In this document: positions 48,345 through 58,940 of the stretch, in pieces
How positions within the stretch are numbered: the first letter of the stretch is position 1
Layout: the number at the start of each line of letters is the position of its first letter
Source: Ostreococcus mediterraneus
Taxonomy: Eukaryota; Chlorophyta; Mamiellophyceae; Mamiellales; Bathycoccaceae
Direction of reading: 5' to 3'
NCBI GenBank assembly: GCA_012295225.1
Contig: WMKK01000007.1
Coordinates: 1-64,000 of the forward strand
DNA: 64,000 bases
Position numbers and translations under genes: made by a program
Notes under the pieces: model-generated
What the model was told of the DNA's origin: nothing
What the model saw: only the letters and a program-made list of their open reading frames with translations
Databases searched by the model: none

Positions 48345-49082
48345 ATGTTCTCCATGTCTACGAGCGCGAAATGCGCGATTTCTTCCACGGCGTCGTTGCG
48401 CGTGGCAAAGACGTCTTCCAAGGCGCGTCGCGCCGCGACGGTGGTGACGCGCGCCGAGGGCGGGTGGAAACCGATGGCGGTGACCGCGCCCAACTTGCGT
48501 AACAACTTGGATGGTAAGACGACGCGTAACATTGACGGTAAAGTGTACACGATCGAGGCGAAGGGTGAAGAAATTACCGTGACGGATAAGTTCGGGAAGA
48601 TGTTCGCGTCGCGAGTGAACAAGGCTGGGGTTATTGAGGCGGATATGTCGGCGGCGATCGGCAGCGCGGCGGCGGCGGCGGGCGGCGCGGATGGTGACGA
48701 TGTTCTCGACTTTGCGTCGATGAACATTTCGGAATTGTTTGGTTTCAATGCCAAATATAAGATTCCGGAAGTCGTTAACGGTCGCGCCGCGATGTTGGGT
48801 GCGGTTTTCGCGCTCTTTGGTAAATTCGGTGGGCACTCTGTCGCCGAACAAGTCTTCTCCGCCGGTGGCTTTTTCAACATGTTATTAATCATGGGCTTCA
48901 CCACCGCCGCGACGTTGGCGCCGTTCGCCCTCGGTAAGACCACTTTGCGTGGCGCTATTCCGGACGAGAATGCGTCGTACCCGGACGAGAAGCTCCCGAC
49001 GCTCTGGACGTCCAGCGCCGAAGCCGTCAACGGCAAGGTAGCCATGGTCGTCTTCGCCTTGGCTTTGATCACTGGCAACTAA
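48345..49082 (+). CDS. ELIP/LHC-like thylakoid protein with extra N-terminal domain
   Basis: The 245-aa protein has a plastid transit peptide of about 37 residues (ending near VVTRAEGG). It continues with a hydrophilic beta-like region, about residues 40-120 (RNIDGKVYTIEAKGEEITVTDKF). The LHC-superfamily part follows. Helix 1 has the chlorophyll-binding ExxNGRAAM signature (PEVVNGRAAMLGAVFALF), then a middle helix FFNMLLIMGFTTAATLAPFA. The third helix, EAVNGKVAMVVFALALITGN, carries the matching ExxNGKxAM signature. The layout with signatures in helices 1 and 3 fits ELIPs, which protect from excess light. The N-terminal region is longer than in typical plant ELIPs. Codon use looks strongly biased, suggesting high expression. 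Confidence 0.86.
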   Translation: MFSMSTSAKCAISSTASLRVAKTSSKARRAATVVTRAEGGWKPMAVTAPNLRNNLDGKTTRNIDGKVYTIEAKGEEITVTDKFGKMFASRVNKAGVIEADMSAAIGSAAAAAGGADGDDVLDFASMNISELFGFNAKYKIPEVVNGRAAMLGAVFALFGKFGGHSVAEQVFSAGGFFNMLLIMGFTTAATLAPFALGKTTLRGAIPDENASYPDEKLPTLWTSSAEAVNGKVAMVVFALALITGN

Positions 49083-49347
49083 ATTAACGCCGCAGCGGCA
49101 CGCGATTCTTCAAAGGTACAGACATTTTTCCTCAACATATTATTTTCTATTCGCGCGTGATGTAATATTCAGCCTACAATTCTTTGAATCATATTAAAAC
49201 CAAGTCGGTGTCGGTCCGTCGTTTGCGCGCATCGTTTTCAACGCGAACGAACCGACGACTGTCGTTTACAAACAATGTATCGTGTGTGTGTGTCTGTGTC
49301 TGTGTCGGTGGGTATTGGTCGGTGGGGATCGCCGCCTCTAAGAACGA

Positions 49348-51288
49348 TTACTGTCTGTACCCGTTTGCAGCGTATTGCGACGCGTATTGGGTGTAATATC
49401 CTTGTTGCATTTCGGCGTATTGCGCCGCTTGCGAGTCCCGACCGCCGACGTTTTGACCGCCTTGCGCGTACTGTTGCGCCGAGGCGTCTTGCGCCTTGTA
49501 TCCAGGCGGGGCGTTGCCCGCGGATTGCTTGGACGGCGCTTGACCCGGGTAGACACCAGCGGCGGGGGGGTAAGGGTAATGGGATTGCACCGCGTACGGG
49601 TAAGCCGGTTGGTGGGGCATGGCGTAAGGGTAGGAGTACATGGGGTGGCCGTACGCGTTGGGCATGTTGGCGTACGCTTGCATTTGCTGCGCGCTGGCGC
49701 TCTTATCACCCGACGCGCTACCAGTCGCAGCTTGAGCTTGAGCGTTTTGCGCTGCAGCTTGTTGCTTATAGTAGTCCGCGTATGCGCCCTCTTGCGCGGT
49801 AGTCGTTTGAGCCGGCGCCGCTTGGTACCCTTCGTATCCGGCGTAGCCACCCGCCATCGGCACCGCCGGCGGCATCATGTAGTTGGCGTACGCGTTGGGC
49901 ATCATGCCGCCAAAATATGCAGGCATGACGGGTTGACCATCCGGTCCACTCGTCGTGGCGCTTCCGTTGAGCGAATTCGCATCCGGGAGCTTGGACGCCA
50001 CGCTAGAGTTTCTACTAGTAGGTTGTCTCTTCGCTTGCGCCGCCGGTTGACGCTGCTGTTGTTGTTGTTGTTGCATACCCCAGCCCGCCGCGGATTGTTG
50101 CGAGGACGAATCAAATCCAAAGCCGAAATCACCACCAGCGGACGAAAAGTTACCAAACTGAAGTCCCAAGTCTTGCGCCTGTTGCTCCATCGCTTGCTGT
50201 GGGCGGGGCACGGCAGACGCTTGCGCCGAGGCGTCGAAGCCAAATCCAAAGCTATCGGTGGATGTCGGCTGCGGCGCCGCTTGGCGAGCTTGCTGAGGGG
50301 GTTGTTGCGGCGGTTGCGGCGGACGCTGCTGCTGTTGCTGCGCCACTGGAGCTTGCGCCACCGGAGCTTGCGCCGCCGGGGCTTGAGCGCCGGCAACCTT
50401 CTTGGCCCAGTTCACCGGCTCACTCGTCGCCGCGCCGTTGAAGCTCGGCTCCGAAACACCCGCGTTCACACCGTTCACCTTTGGCGCGGGCTTACCAGCC
50501 CCACCTTGCGGACGCGGAACGCCGCCTTTCGCGGCACCTTGCGGACGCGCCGGAGCCGCCGCCGCCGCCGGCTCACCGCGCACTAAATCCGCGAGCGTCT
50601 TGCCCCCCGGACGAATCGGCGCCGGGTTCGGCACGGGCTCCAACTTTGCCACCGGCGCAGACACCATCACCGGCGCTGCCGGTGCCGCAGCCGTCTTCCC
50701 TCGGTCTTGTCGTCTATCTCCTCGTTCCCCAGCGCGCGGCGCCGGCATCGAAGCGCTGTACTTCTTATTTCCTCGCCCGTTTGCGCCATTCTCCTTGTTA
50801 TTAAACTTTGTCCCGTCATACTTCTTTTCAAACTTACGCGCACCATTCGCGCCGCCGCCATCATTCGCACCAGCACCACTGTTCGCCTTCTTCTTTGCCT
50901 TCTTATCCACCGTCTCAAACTTATCCACTGCGACGCGAGCGAAAGAACGTCGAGGTCAGTCGCGGCGCAAACAATTAATCAGTCTGTTCCTCTTTCAGTC
51001 CAGGTCAATCGACCAATCATGACCACGCAAACGAGTCCCCCCAAAACCGCCGGCGGCGCGTTGACCAGATCGGCGATCGGCGCGATCGGCGGATCATCAT
51101 CCGCCGCCAACGCGCACGACGACGACGACAACAACGCATGCGCGACGACCAACGCATCACTCATATTTTTACGCACTATTCAACAACGCATCCACCGCGC
51201 GTTCGACGTCGCCACCGCACTCCGCGAGCACGGTTTTGCAATCATCCACGCCGTGCCCCGTCAGGGCGCTCAGCTCTTTCGCGCTCAT
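49348..51288 (-). CDS. GIP1-like UBA-type protein with long Q/P-rich tail
   Basis: The long frame (49348-50927) starts at GTG only. A first exon at 51177-51288 supplies the ATG across a 249-nt intron (donor GTGCGT, branch site CTGAC at 50955-50959, acceptor CAG), giving 563 aa. The exon 1 peptide MSAKELSALTGHGVDDCKTV and the following VERAVDALLN form a UBA-like helix bundle. The junction LLN-MDKFETVDKKAKKK matches the plant GBF-interacting protein (GIP1_N/DUF1296) pattern LL..D.F..V..K..KKK. The remaining 450 residues are proline-, alanine-, glutamine- and tyrosine-rich, prion-like, with GGKTLADLV and repeated QAPVAQAPVAQ. Such proteins link to transcription or RNA granules; the exact role is open. 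Confidence 0.8.
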
Positions 51289-51578
51289 GATGATTGATTT
51301 CGTTCAAGGGTTGCACGACGCGCGCGTGCTCGGCGACGATGCGTGCGCACGACGCGCGGGGTTTAATTCGTGTCGTTTATAAACGATTCGTCGATGGACG
51401 GCGAACGCGAGTCGCGTGCGACGACCAGGCGACGGGCGCGACTGTGACGTCGATGGGCGACGATCGCTCGACGTTCGGGTCGCTGGGCGGGACAAAAAGA
51501 GACAAAGATGGCGGGAAAAGGCGATTGGATGGCGCGCCGAATGGGTATTAATAACGACTGCGCTATGTGTATGACGGT

Positions 51579-52680
51579 TTATGAACGACCACCGTACCGA
51601 CGATCGCGCTTGGCGTAGGCGTGAAGCGCGCGCCTGAGCTCGGCTTCGCCGAATTCGGGCCACATCATGTTCGCAAAGTAGAGCTCGGTGTACGCGAGCT
51701 CCCACAATAAAAAGTTGCTCAGCCGTTGCTCGCTGGTTCGGATGAGTAAATCCGGCGCTTGTGCGAAATGGATATCGCTTGATGCTAAAGTTTTGTCGTA
51801 TGTGGAGAGATAGGAGCTGAATGTGTGCTCGTTGACGTCGTCGACGGAGAGTTTTCCGGCGGCGACCTCGCGCGCGACTTGCTTGGCGGCTTCGACGATG
51901 TCCTGCCTGCCCCCGTAAGAGAGGGCGACGACGAGACGCATCTTGTCGTTGTCTTTCGTCGCTGTCATCGCACGATCGACGGCGTCGCGTAATCCTTCAT
52001 TCACGCGGTTAAGATCACCGATGACTTCCACTCGAACGCCTTCTTCAACGAGTAAAGGGAGCTCGTCTCGCATGGCGGTTTCGAGCAACGCCATGAGCTC
52101 GTCGACTTCGCTCGCGTTGCGCCCCCAATTTTCATGACTAAACGCAAACACCGTGAGCGTGCGCACGCCCCACGCCCCACAACATCTCACAACTTGCCTC
52201 AGTGCGTTTACCCCGCGTTCATGTCCAATCGTACGCGGTAATCGACGCTTCTCGGCCCAACGAGAGTTGCCATCCATGATTATCGCAATGTGCTTGGGCA
52301 CTTGCGTCTCGTCGAGCTCGCGTAAGGGCGTCGGTGGAGAATTCCACCTCGAATGCGCCCCTCGTGGGATAGCTCGAAATCCATCGAGGAGGCCTGGAAA
52401 CCCACCACTGGGCCACCATCCGGCATCTGGGACGTCTTCAACGTCGCTCGAAGACGGCGACGCCGACGTCCCGCGCGATCCCGTCTCGAGCGAGGATCCA
52501 ACATCGCGCGCGACATCTCCCGCACCCGTCGACGATGCCTTCGCGAGCTCTGGTTCTATGGAATCTATGGATGCTACGTCATCGGATACGCCGCGGTCGC
52601 GGGATGACGACGGCGTGTCCGCGCGGCGGCGTATGGTTTCGCCGCGGAGTCTGCGATGCATTGTTGAATGCGCGCGTGGT

Positions 52681-52711
<31 letters not shown>

Positions 52712-52805
52712 CCCGTGTCGTCGCGCATGGCTGCCTATGCGCGCATCGCGACGACGGCGGTGACGGTGCGAACCGCGCGTGGAGCGCACAGCCGCGAGTG
52801 GTCAT
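51579..52805 (-). CDS. cis-Prenyltransferase (dehydrodolichyl/undecaprenyl diphosphate synthase family)
   Basis: The ATG at 52805 gives 408 aa. The first 160 residues are disordered, with a Thr/Ala/Arg-rich plastid-type leader. The catalytic domain starts at PKHIAIIMDGNSRWA (about residue 170). TIGHERGVNAL, TVFAFSHENWGRNASEV, VALSYGGRQDIVEA, PDLLIRTSEQRLSNFLLWELAYTELYF and a WPEF ending follow. All five conserved family regions are present with the catalytic aspartate in MDGN and the RxSxxRxSNF-type site. It condenses isopentenyl diphosphate into long Z-polyprenyl diphosphates, feeding dolichol or plastid polyprenols. The transit-like leader points to plastid. Confidence 0.93.
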
Positions 52806-52968
52806 GCGATGCGACGGGGACGTGCGAGATCGTGAACGTGGGACGTTGTGAGGAGGCGGGACATATTTCGTGATGATTTCTAATAACGAGTTGGTATTAT
52901 AAACAAGGTACACATGTGATGGAGCAACGCGCGATGATGGTGCGTGCAAATATGCGTGGTTGCTCGCG

Positions 52969-54486
52969 CTATGGCTTTTGGAGCAGAATCAAGTGCTCGG
53001 TGCGAGCTTGATTGTATATTGAGCCGTCGCTCAACGTGCCGCCGACGTGCTTCATCGTACATCCCGCGAGCTCAATCAAGCCGCTCTTCGCGCCGGCTTC
53101 GATGATTGACGTTCGAGTGTTAATGTTTGCACCATCGCCAACCATGATTGCAGCCCGACCGCCGCTCTTCAAGCAATCAGCGACGACGGCGACCCAAGCG
53201 TCCGTATCCCGTTGCCACGTCTCTTTGAATGAATACGGATCGCTTCTCAACGCCTTGCGCGAGCCAATCTCGCCTTCGAGCCACTCTTTGGGCCAATGAC
53301 GGTCACCTGGAACCGTAGTCGTGAGAAATGTCGACGACAACGGCTGAGCCTCGGCATCAGAGCTCGTCACTACCGCTCCCGATCCCGCGCGCACTTTCCG
53401 CGCAAAGCTTTGATAATCGTACACGCCAGGGTAGACGCACGACGTCAGCACGGCATCAACCTTGTCTTCATCCTTTAATTTAAACTGTCGAATATCCATA
53501 TTATGAATCGATGCCTCGGGCGCGGCAGGGTCGTGTTGATTGCACACTGCTTGAAATTCGAGCACTCGCTTGACGTATTCATCCGTAATTTTCACAAATT
53601 TGTCGGCGTTGTCGCTCACGATGTTCCCACTTCCCCCACTCTTACCCTTGCCTTTCGGTCTGCGCTTATTACTCGACTTTTGCGTGCGCTGCACGGCGAC
53701 GCTTAAACAAAACCAAGCTGCTTCGAAGACCCGGGCGTCGACCTCTGAAGCTGAAACTTTGGCCAAGCGCGCTCGTAACGCGTCTCGCATCGGCCGCCAC
53801 GGTTTCGGCACCCCCGAATCCTCGCTCGCCACCACCCCATCGTCATCACTCGATTCCGCCAATGGCGGCGCAGAAAACTCCCCAGTCTTCGCCATATCCG
53901 CCGCATCGCTCACGAGCGCCGAAAGCGCGTCTAAAGACGCCAAAGACGCCCGCCAATTTCTATGCGTCGATACGAAACAACTCAACGGCGACACATCCAC
54001 GCCAATCGCGCGTCTCCCTTTCGTCTGTCCCACAATCAACGTCGTGCCTCCACCCATGAACGGATCCATCACGCTATCTCCAGGCAATACATCAAATATC
54101 GCGTCGCACGCCGCGGCTTGCATACCGGCGAGAATCTCGCCAAACCCGTGCGTGCACTTCGGGTAGCTCTTCGGCGTCGACGTAAAGCCGTGCGTCCACT
54201 GAATGCGCATGGCACGCAATAAACTCGATTGCAACTCCACGCTCTCGCCCCACGCGTGCTCGGTGAACATGGTCGACGGCGTGGATGCGTTCTGGAGGTA
54301 CTCTGGCATCGACGACGACGATGCGGCGGCTCCATCCGTGTCGTCGGCTATCGCACTCGCGCGCGAACGAACGCCGACGCACCGACGCGCCACGGGCGCC
54401 GCGCGACACGCCCTGCATCGCGTCCACGTCTTCGCCGTCGTCGTCGTCGTCGTCGCGCAACAACGCCGCGCCGCGACCATCATCAT
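52969..54486 (-). CDS. Organelle-type N4/N6 amino-methyltransferase, altered motif IV
   Basis: The MMM start at 54486 gives 505 aa. A basic Thr/Ala/Arg leader of about 50 residues suggests plastid or mitochondrial targeting. The core shows SAM motif I DPFMGGGTTLIVG (about residue 137) followed by GRRAIGVDVSPLS. Motif IV, normally (T)SPPY, appears as LTSCVYPGVYDYQSF (about residue 354). A Lys/Gly-rich linker (KRRPKGKGKSGGSG) separates the halves. The C-terminus has GGRAAIMVGDGANINT. The order motif I then IV, and the DPFxGGGTT form, fit the bacterial-type DNA or RNA amino-methyltransferases. The target (DNA, rRNA or tRNA) cannot be decided. It is divergent from the GLYR gene across 50 bp. Confidence 0.78.
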   Translation of the reverse strand: MMMVAARRCCATTTTTTAKTWTRCRACRAAPVARRCVGVRSRASAIADDTDGAAASSSSMPEYLQNASTPSTMFTEHAWGESVELQSSLLRAMRIQWTHGFTSTPKSYPKCTHGFGEILAGMQAAACDAIFDVLPGDSVMDPFMGGGTTLIVGQTKGRRAIGVDVSPLSCFVSTHRNWRASLASLDALSALVSDAADMAKTGEFSAPPLAESSDDDGVVASEDSGVPKPWRPMRDALRARLAKVSASEVDARVFEAAWFCLSVAVQRTQKSSNKRRPKGKGKSGGSGNIVSDNADKFVKITDEYVKRVLEFQAVCNQHDPAAPEASIHNMDIRQFKLKDEDKVDAVLTSCVYPGVYDYQSFARKVRAGSGAVVTSSDAEAQPLSSTFLTTTVPGDRHWPKEWLEGEIGSRKALRSDPYSFKETWQRDTDAWVAVVADCLKSGGRAAIMVGDGANINTRTSIIEAGAKSGLIELAGCTMKHVGGTLSDGSIYNQARTEHLILLQKP

Positions 54487-54536
54487 CAACGCACTCGCGC
54501 GCGCGCGTGTGCGGTCGGCGTCACACACGCGCACGC

Positions 54537-55490
54537 ATGACGGCCGCGGCGGCGCCGATCGGATTCCTCGGCGCGGGCATCATGGGCGCCGCCATGGCGC
54601 GCACGCTCGCGCGCGCCGGCGCGCACGTGATGCTCTGGAACAGGTCGGCGGATAAAGCGCAGCGCGTGAGCGATGTGTTTGCATCGTGTGATGATGCGTT
54701 CGCGAAGAATGGCGGTCGCGTGAGCGTGGCGACGTGCGCGAGCGATGTTGGTGAGGCGTGCGACGTGACGTTTGCGATGTTGAGCGATCCGCGGGCGTCG
54801 GCGGCGGTGGTGACAGCGTTTGTACGTGGTTTGGAGCGACGAAGCGACGGCGGACGCGGAGCGGCGTGCTACGTCGATTGCTCCACGGTGGATGGCGCGA
54901 GCGGGGAAGCATCGCGTGAGGTGATCGCCGCGGGTGGTGGTGAGTTTTTATCTGCACCCGTGAGTGGTGGATGGCGCGATGCGGCAAAGGGTGAGTTGTT
55001 GTTCATAGCCGGCGGTTCAAAGGCGGCGTACGACGCCGCGGCGGCGTCGATGGGCGTCATGGGCTCGAAGACGTGGTTCGTCGGTGATACGCCCACGCAC
55101 GCAGCACGCGCAAAGTTAATGCTTCAGGTGATGATGGGTAACGTCGTCGGTGCGTTGGGGGAGATGGTGAGCCTGTCGGGGCGCGCTGGCCTAGACCAGA
55201 ATATGGTGCTCGAAATGTTGTCGCATTCCGCCATGGGGTCGCCGTTAACGACGGCGAAAGGGAAGCTCATGGTGGCGAAGGACTTTTCGCCAAATTTCCA
55301 AGTGTATTTGCAGCAAAAGGACCTTCGTTTAGCGTTAGCGTTGGCAGACGAATTGGATTTCGCGGCACCTATTACGGCGGCGACAAACGCGCAATACGTC
55401 CGCGCGAAAGCGCTCGGACACGCGAATTCAGATTTCGCCGCCGTCTCCGCCGCCTACGACGCCGCCGTCACCGGCGCAAAGAAACATTGA
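54537..55490 (+). CDS. GLYR: Glyoxylate/succinic semialdehyde reductase (beta-hydroxyacid dehydrogenase family)
   Basis: The ATG at 54537 gives 317 aa. The N-terminal Rossmann motif GFLGAGIMGAAMA is followed by the NADP-type loop VMLWNRSADKA. The substrate motif APVSGGWRDAAKGEL and the catalytic-lysine helix HAARAKLMLQVMMGNVVGALGEM match the family. VYLQQKDLRLALALADELDF is typical of the GLYR/GHB-dehydrogenase group. The enzyme reduces glyoxylate and succinic semialdehyde with NADPH, detoxifying aldehydes. No clear transit peptide is present from this start, so a cytosolic location is likely; a longer open frame upstream overlaps the divergent gene and is rejected. Confidence 0.88.
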   Translation: MTAAAAPIGFLGAGIMGAAMARTLARAGAHVMLWNRSADKAQRVSDVFASCDDAFAKNGGRVSVATCASDVGEACDVTFAMLSDPRASAAVVTAFVRGLERRSDGGRGAACYVDCSTVDGASGEASREVIAAGGGEFLSAPVSGGWRDAAKGELLFIAGGSKAAYDAAAASMGVMGSKTWFVGDTPTHAARAKLMLQVMMGNVVGALGEMVSLSGRAGLDQNMVLEMLSHSAMGSPLTTAKGKLMVAKDFSPNFQVYLQQKDLRLALALADELDFAAPITAATNAQYVRAKALGHANSDFAAVSAAYDAAVTGAKKH

Positions 55491-55636
55491 GTACAATTAT
55501 TTACATATATTGCATCGCGCGCGAATGAGTGCGGCCTCACGCGCGCGTTGATGCACACGAGTTGTTATTTCATCAAAGAAAGAGTTGCACTTTTCCAACC
55601 AACCGTTTCATTTCCACACCGTCAGAGCGCGCCGCG

Positions 55637-56410
55637 ATGCGCGAACGGCTGCACTACATCACCGCTGACGATGGCACGCGCATCGAATGCGCCGTCATAG
55701 AACACGATCATCCACACGCGACGACGTCAGAGTCGGTGTCGTCGACGTCGCGTGCCCGGGACTGGTTTGTGCTCGCGCACGCGCACCCCAAACTCGGAGG
55801 CTCTCGAGAGATGATGACGCCGCTTGCGCGCGCGCTCGCGCGTAAGGGCTATGGCTCCGTATCCATCGCGCTTCGTGGCACGTCTGGTTCTCTCGGGCAC
55901 TCGTCGTGGCGTGGGTCACCCGAGGAAGGCGCGGATATAATCGCCGGCGCGCGGTTGGCGCGAAAGTGCTTCGGCGCTACGACTGAAACGCGCGTTCATT
56001 TAATTGGATATTCCTACGGCTCGACAATTTGTTCGTACGCTCTGGATGGAGACGAAAGTATCGCGTCGTTCATTGCGATCGGGTACCCACGAGGGAGCTA
56101 TTCGTGTGGGTTTATGGGTATAGGAGCGAAGATTTTGATGCGCGACTCGTTTGACGCGCTCAAGGCGAGCCGCAAGCCAAAGTTGTTCATTCATCCGGCG
56201 AATGACGATTTCACCAGTCAATCCACGATGGAACGATTAGTGAGTGAAAAGTTATCCAATGAAGGCATGGACGGCGCCGAGAGCGGTAGCGTGAAGCCTT
56301 GTTTGAAAATTTTACCTGGAGCAGGGCATTTTAGCGTGGTGAATGATTCTTGCGCGGTTGAAGACGCGGCGTCGATGATTGTAGACTTTGTGGAAAAATT
56401 AGAACTATAG
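55637..56410 (+). CDS. Alpha/beta-hydrolase
   Basis: The ATG at 55637 gives 257 aa; another ATG at 55529 adds 36 residues. The fold is recognisable: FVLAHAHPKLGGSREMM with the oxyanion region, then the nucleophile elbow LIGYSYGSTIC (serine in GYSYGS). LFIHPANDDFTSQ supplies the probable acid residue, and LPGAGHFSV the histidine. It resembles small serine hydrolases and CocE-like proteins of plants and bacteria. The substrate is unknown. The catalytic triad looks complete. Confidence 0.82.
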   Translation: MRERLHYITADDGTRIECAVIEHDHPHATTSESVSSTSRARDWFVLAHAHPKLGGSREMMTPLARALARKGYGSVSIALRGTSGSLGHSSWRGSPEEGADIIAGARLARKCFGATTETRVHLIGYSYGSTICSYALDGDESIASFIAIGYPRGSYSCGFMGIGAKILMRDSFDALKASRKPKLFIHPANDDFTSQSTMERLVSEKLSNEGMDGAESGSVKPCLKILPGAGHFSVVNDSCAVEDAASMIVDFVEKLEL

Positions 56411-56493
56411 ATGTATCAATACGTATAGACTATTTGATTGCGCGCGCGCGTGCTGTACGGCTTGATACCGCGTTTGTTTACACACCTGTGTAT

Positions 56494-58821
56494 TTACTTG
56501 GCCAAAAGGATGATACTGCCACGCGGGGCGACGTTGTATCTTCGCTCGACTCCAGGTTTACCTTCGGCGATGAAATCTTCAGGTGATGGAAGATTAGTAT
56601 CAACAATGCGATACCACGCTTTGCCGTGTGGTGGCGACGGTAGCGCCGCATCGACGTAGAATTCGTGCGCGTTGAACGCGATGTACAAATCACCTCCGCC
56701 AAGGCCTCTGTCGTGCAAAGTGAACGCCAAAAACTTCGAAGTCGGGTCATCCCATCGATCTTCGTGCCAAGTCACGTCGTGGTCGGAAAGGAATTCTTCA
56801 CGCCCGAGCAAAGGGTGCGATCGACGAAGCTTGATCATCTCAGAACAAAATCGGAAAAAGTGCTTCTTTTGCTTGTCAAGTTCGCTCCACTGGAAATTAT
56901 TCAATTCGTTATCGTGACCGTACGTGTTATTGTTCCCGCCACGCGTGTGACCGTATTCATCACCCATGAGCATCATGGGAGTACCTTGAGAGATCATCAA
57001 CGCAACTTGGAAGTTTTTCATCTGCCGCCAACGCAAACCGTTGACTGCGGCGTCGTTCGTGACGCCCTCGGAGCCGCAGTTCCACGACAGGTTGTCATTC
57101 GACCCGTCATTATTGGACTCGCCATTTGCCATGTTGTGTTTTTCGTTGTAGCTCACCAAGTCGCGGAGCGTAAAGCCATCGTGAGCGGTGATAAAGTTGA
57201 TGGAGTGATACGGTTTGCGCTTGTTGACGTGGTACAAATCCGACGAGCCCGAAATGCGCCGCGCAAAATCACTCTTACATCCTTCATCACCCTTGATGAA
57301 TCGGCGCATGACATCGCGGTACGAACCATTCCACTCGGACCAACGATCCCAGTTGGGGAAACTCCCGACTTGGTACAACCCACCGCAATCCCACGGCTCT
57401 GCGATGAGCTTGACGTGCGACAATTCGGGATCCTTTGCGATGGCGCGAATCACAGGCGGTGAAGCGAGCGGTGTGCCCTTCTCATCTCTGCATAACGCCG
57501 ACGCGAGGTCAAAGCGGAATCCGTCGACGTGATACTCGCGTACCCAATGCTTTAAAGAATCCAAAATAAATTTAGATACGTATGGATGGTTTGCGTTCAC
57601 CGTGTTTCCGCATCCAGTGTAATTTAACATTTGCTCGTACTGCTCCGTGTTTGTCATGTAATACGTCTTATTGTCGATGCCACGCATCGAGACGAGGTTT
57701 GGTAATTCATCATTCATCTCCCCGGTGTGATTGTATACGACATCCAAGATAACTTGAATGCCCGCCGCGTGCAACGCCTTGACCATTTCCTTGAATTCGC
57801 GCGCGGCGCTCGAGGCGTCGCATCCTCGACGACCAAAACGCGTCATCGGTGCAAAGAAGCTCATCGTGCTGTACCCCCACGTATTCACCATGTGGTCTCG
57901 CGGGTTTTTCAACCGTTGAAACTCCATCTCGTCGAATTCGAAAACCGGTAACAACTCCACGACGTTGACGCCGAGCGCCTTCAAATGCTCCACCTTGGCG
58001 GCGACGCCCGCGTACGATCCACGCTCATCATCCTCCAAACCCGACGACGCATCCGCAGTGAATGCGCGAACAGTCATTTCATACACAATCATATCCTTTT
58101 CCGCAATCTTCGGCGCCTCGACGCCTTGCCAATCAAAAGGCGACGATTCAAAATCGTACCCGCTCAACATTTCGGGATCGTTCGCCTCGCCGTGCGTCAT
58201 GTGTTTCGGCCCTTTCCCAAACACCTTCCGCCGCGCCTCCACGAGCGGCGCGTACGGATCCATCATCACACGTTCTGGGTACCATCGCGCGCCCGTATCC
58301 CACCCACCGTGACCATTCACGCGATACCCGTACTTTGTCCCGCGTCGAGCCGCGCCCTCGTCCACGCGCACGTGCCACACGTTCCCCGTCCGCGTCATTG
58401 GAATCTCATACTTGATGCGCGCAAAATCATCGCCATCCTGAAATATACACAATGACATTTCACTCGCCACTTCGCTATACGTCGCAAAGTTGATCCCACG
58501 ACCATCGTCGCTTAAAGACGGTCCGAGCGGAGCCGCGACGCCGTCGCTCCACGCCGCGCCAGCCGCGCCTCCTCTCGCGCACAACGGCGCCGTCGACGCA
58601 TCATCCATCGTCGCCGACGCGCACACGAATAACGATCCCACACCGCGACCACGCGCCGCGCACCGCGCGCCCGACGTCTCGCGCGCGGGCGACACGACCG
58701 CCCGCGACGCTCGCGCGCGCTGGCGTCTGTCACCGTTTGATTTGAACGCAAACGCCCGTCGCGACGCCGTCGAAGACGATGACGACGCACCGCCGCACGC
58801 GTGATGCGTCAGTGATGACAT
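56494..58821 (-). CDS. ISA: Isoamylase-type starch debranching enzyme, plastid
   Basis: The ATG at 58821 gives 775 aa; the upstream frame reads through the prefoldin gene's complement and is rejected. A transit peptide of about 70 residues precedes a CBM48 domain ([17 protein letters not shown]...GYRVNG). The GH13 barrel has catalytic aspartate in DGFRFDLAS (about 435), glutamate in AEPWDCGG (about 474) and aspartate in AHDGFTLRD (about 545). [19 protein letters not shown] and [19 protein letters not shown] are isoamylase marks. It hydrolyses alpha-1,6 branches of starch. I favour isoamylase 3-like over 1-like weakly, from recall only. It is convergent with the hydrolase, 83 bp apart. Confidence 0.94.
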   Translation of the reverse strand: MSSLTHHACGGASSSSSTASRRAFAFKSNGDRRQRARASRAVVSPARETSGARCAARGRGVGSLFVCASATMDDASTAPLCARGGAAGAAWSDGVAAPLGPSLSDDGRGINFATYSEVASEMSLCIFQDGDDFARIKYEIPMTRTGNVWHVRVDEGAARRGTKYGYRVNGHGGWDTGARWYPERVMMDPYAPLVEARRKVFGKGPKHMTHGEANDPEMLSGYDFESSPFDWQGVEAPKIAEKDMIVYEMTVRAFTADASSGLEDDERGSYAGVAAKVEHLKALGVNVVELLPVFEFDEMEFQRLKNPRDHMVNTWGYSTMSFFAPMTRFGRRGCDASSAAREFKEMVKALHAAGIQVILDVVYNHTGEMNDELPNLVSMRGIDNKTYYMTNTEQYEQMLNYTGCGNTVNANHPYVSKFILDSLKHWVREYHVDGFRFDLASALCRDEKGTPLASPPVIRAIAKDPELSHVKLIAEPWDCGGLYQVGSFPNWDRWSEWNGSYRDVMRRFIKGDEGCKSDFARRISGSSDLYHVNKRKPYHSINFITAHDGFTLRDLVSYNEKHNMANGESNNDGSNDNLSWNCGSEGVTNDAAVNGLRWRQMKNFQVALMISQGTPMMLMGDEYGHTRGGNNNTYGHDNELNNFQWSELDKQKKHFFRFCSEMIKLRRSHPLLGREEFLSDHDVTWHEDRWDDPTSKFLAFTLHDRGLGGGDLYIAFNAHEFYVDAALPSPPHGKAWYRIVDTNLPSPEDFIAEGKPGVERRYNVAPRGSIILLAK

Positions 58822-58940
58822 ATACGCCGTGTGCGACGCGTCGGCGAGGCGTCGCGCGCGCGATCGGCGTCCGCGTATGACGGCGCACGCGAGGCGCGGC
58901 TGCCGCATACACCGACGCGCGCGACGCGATCGAGCGCGAC

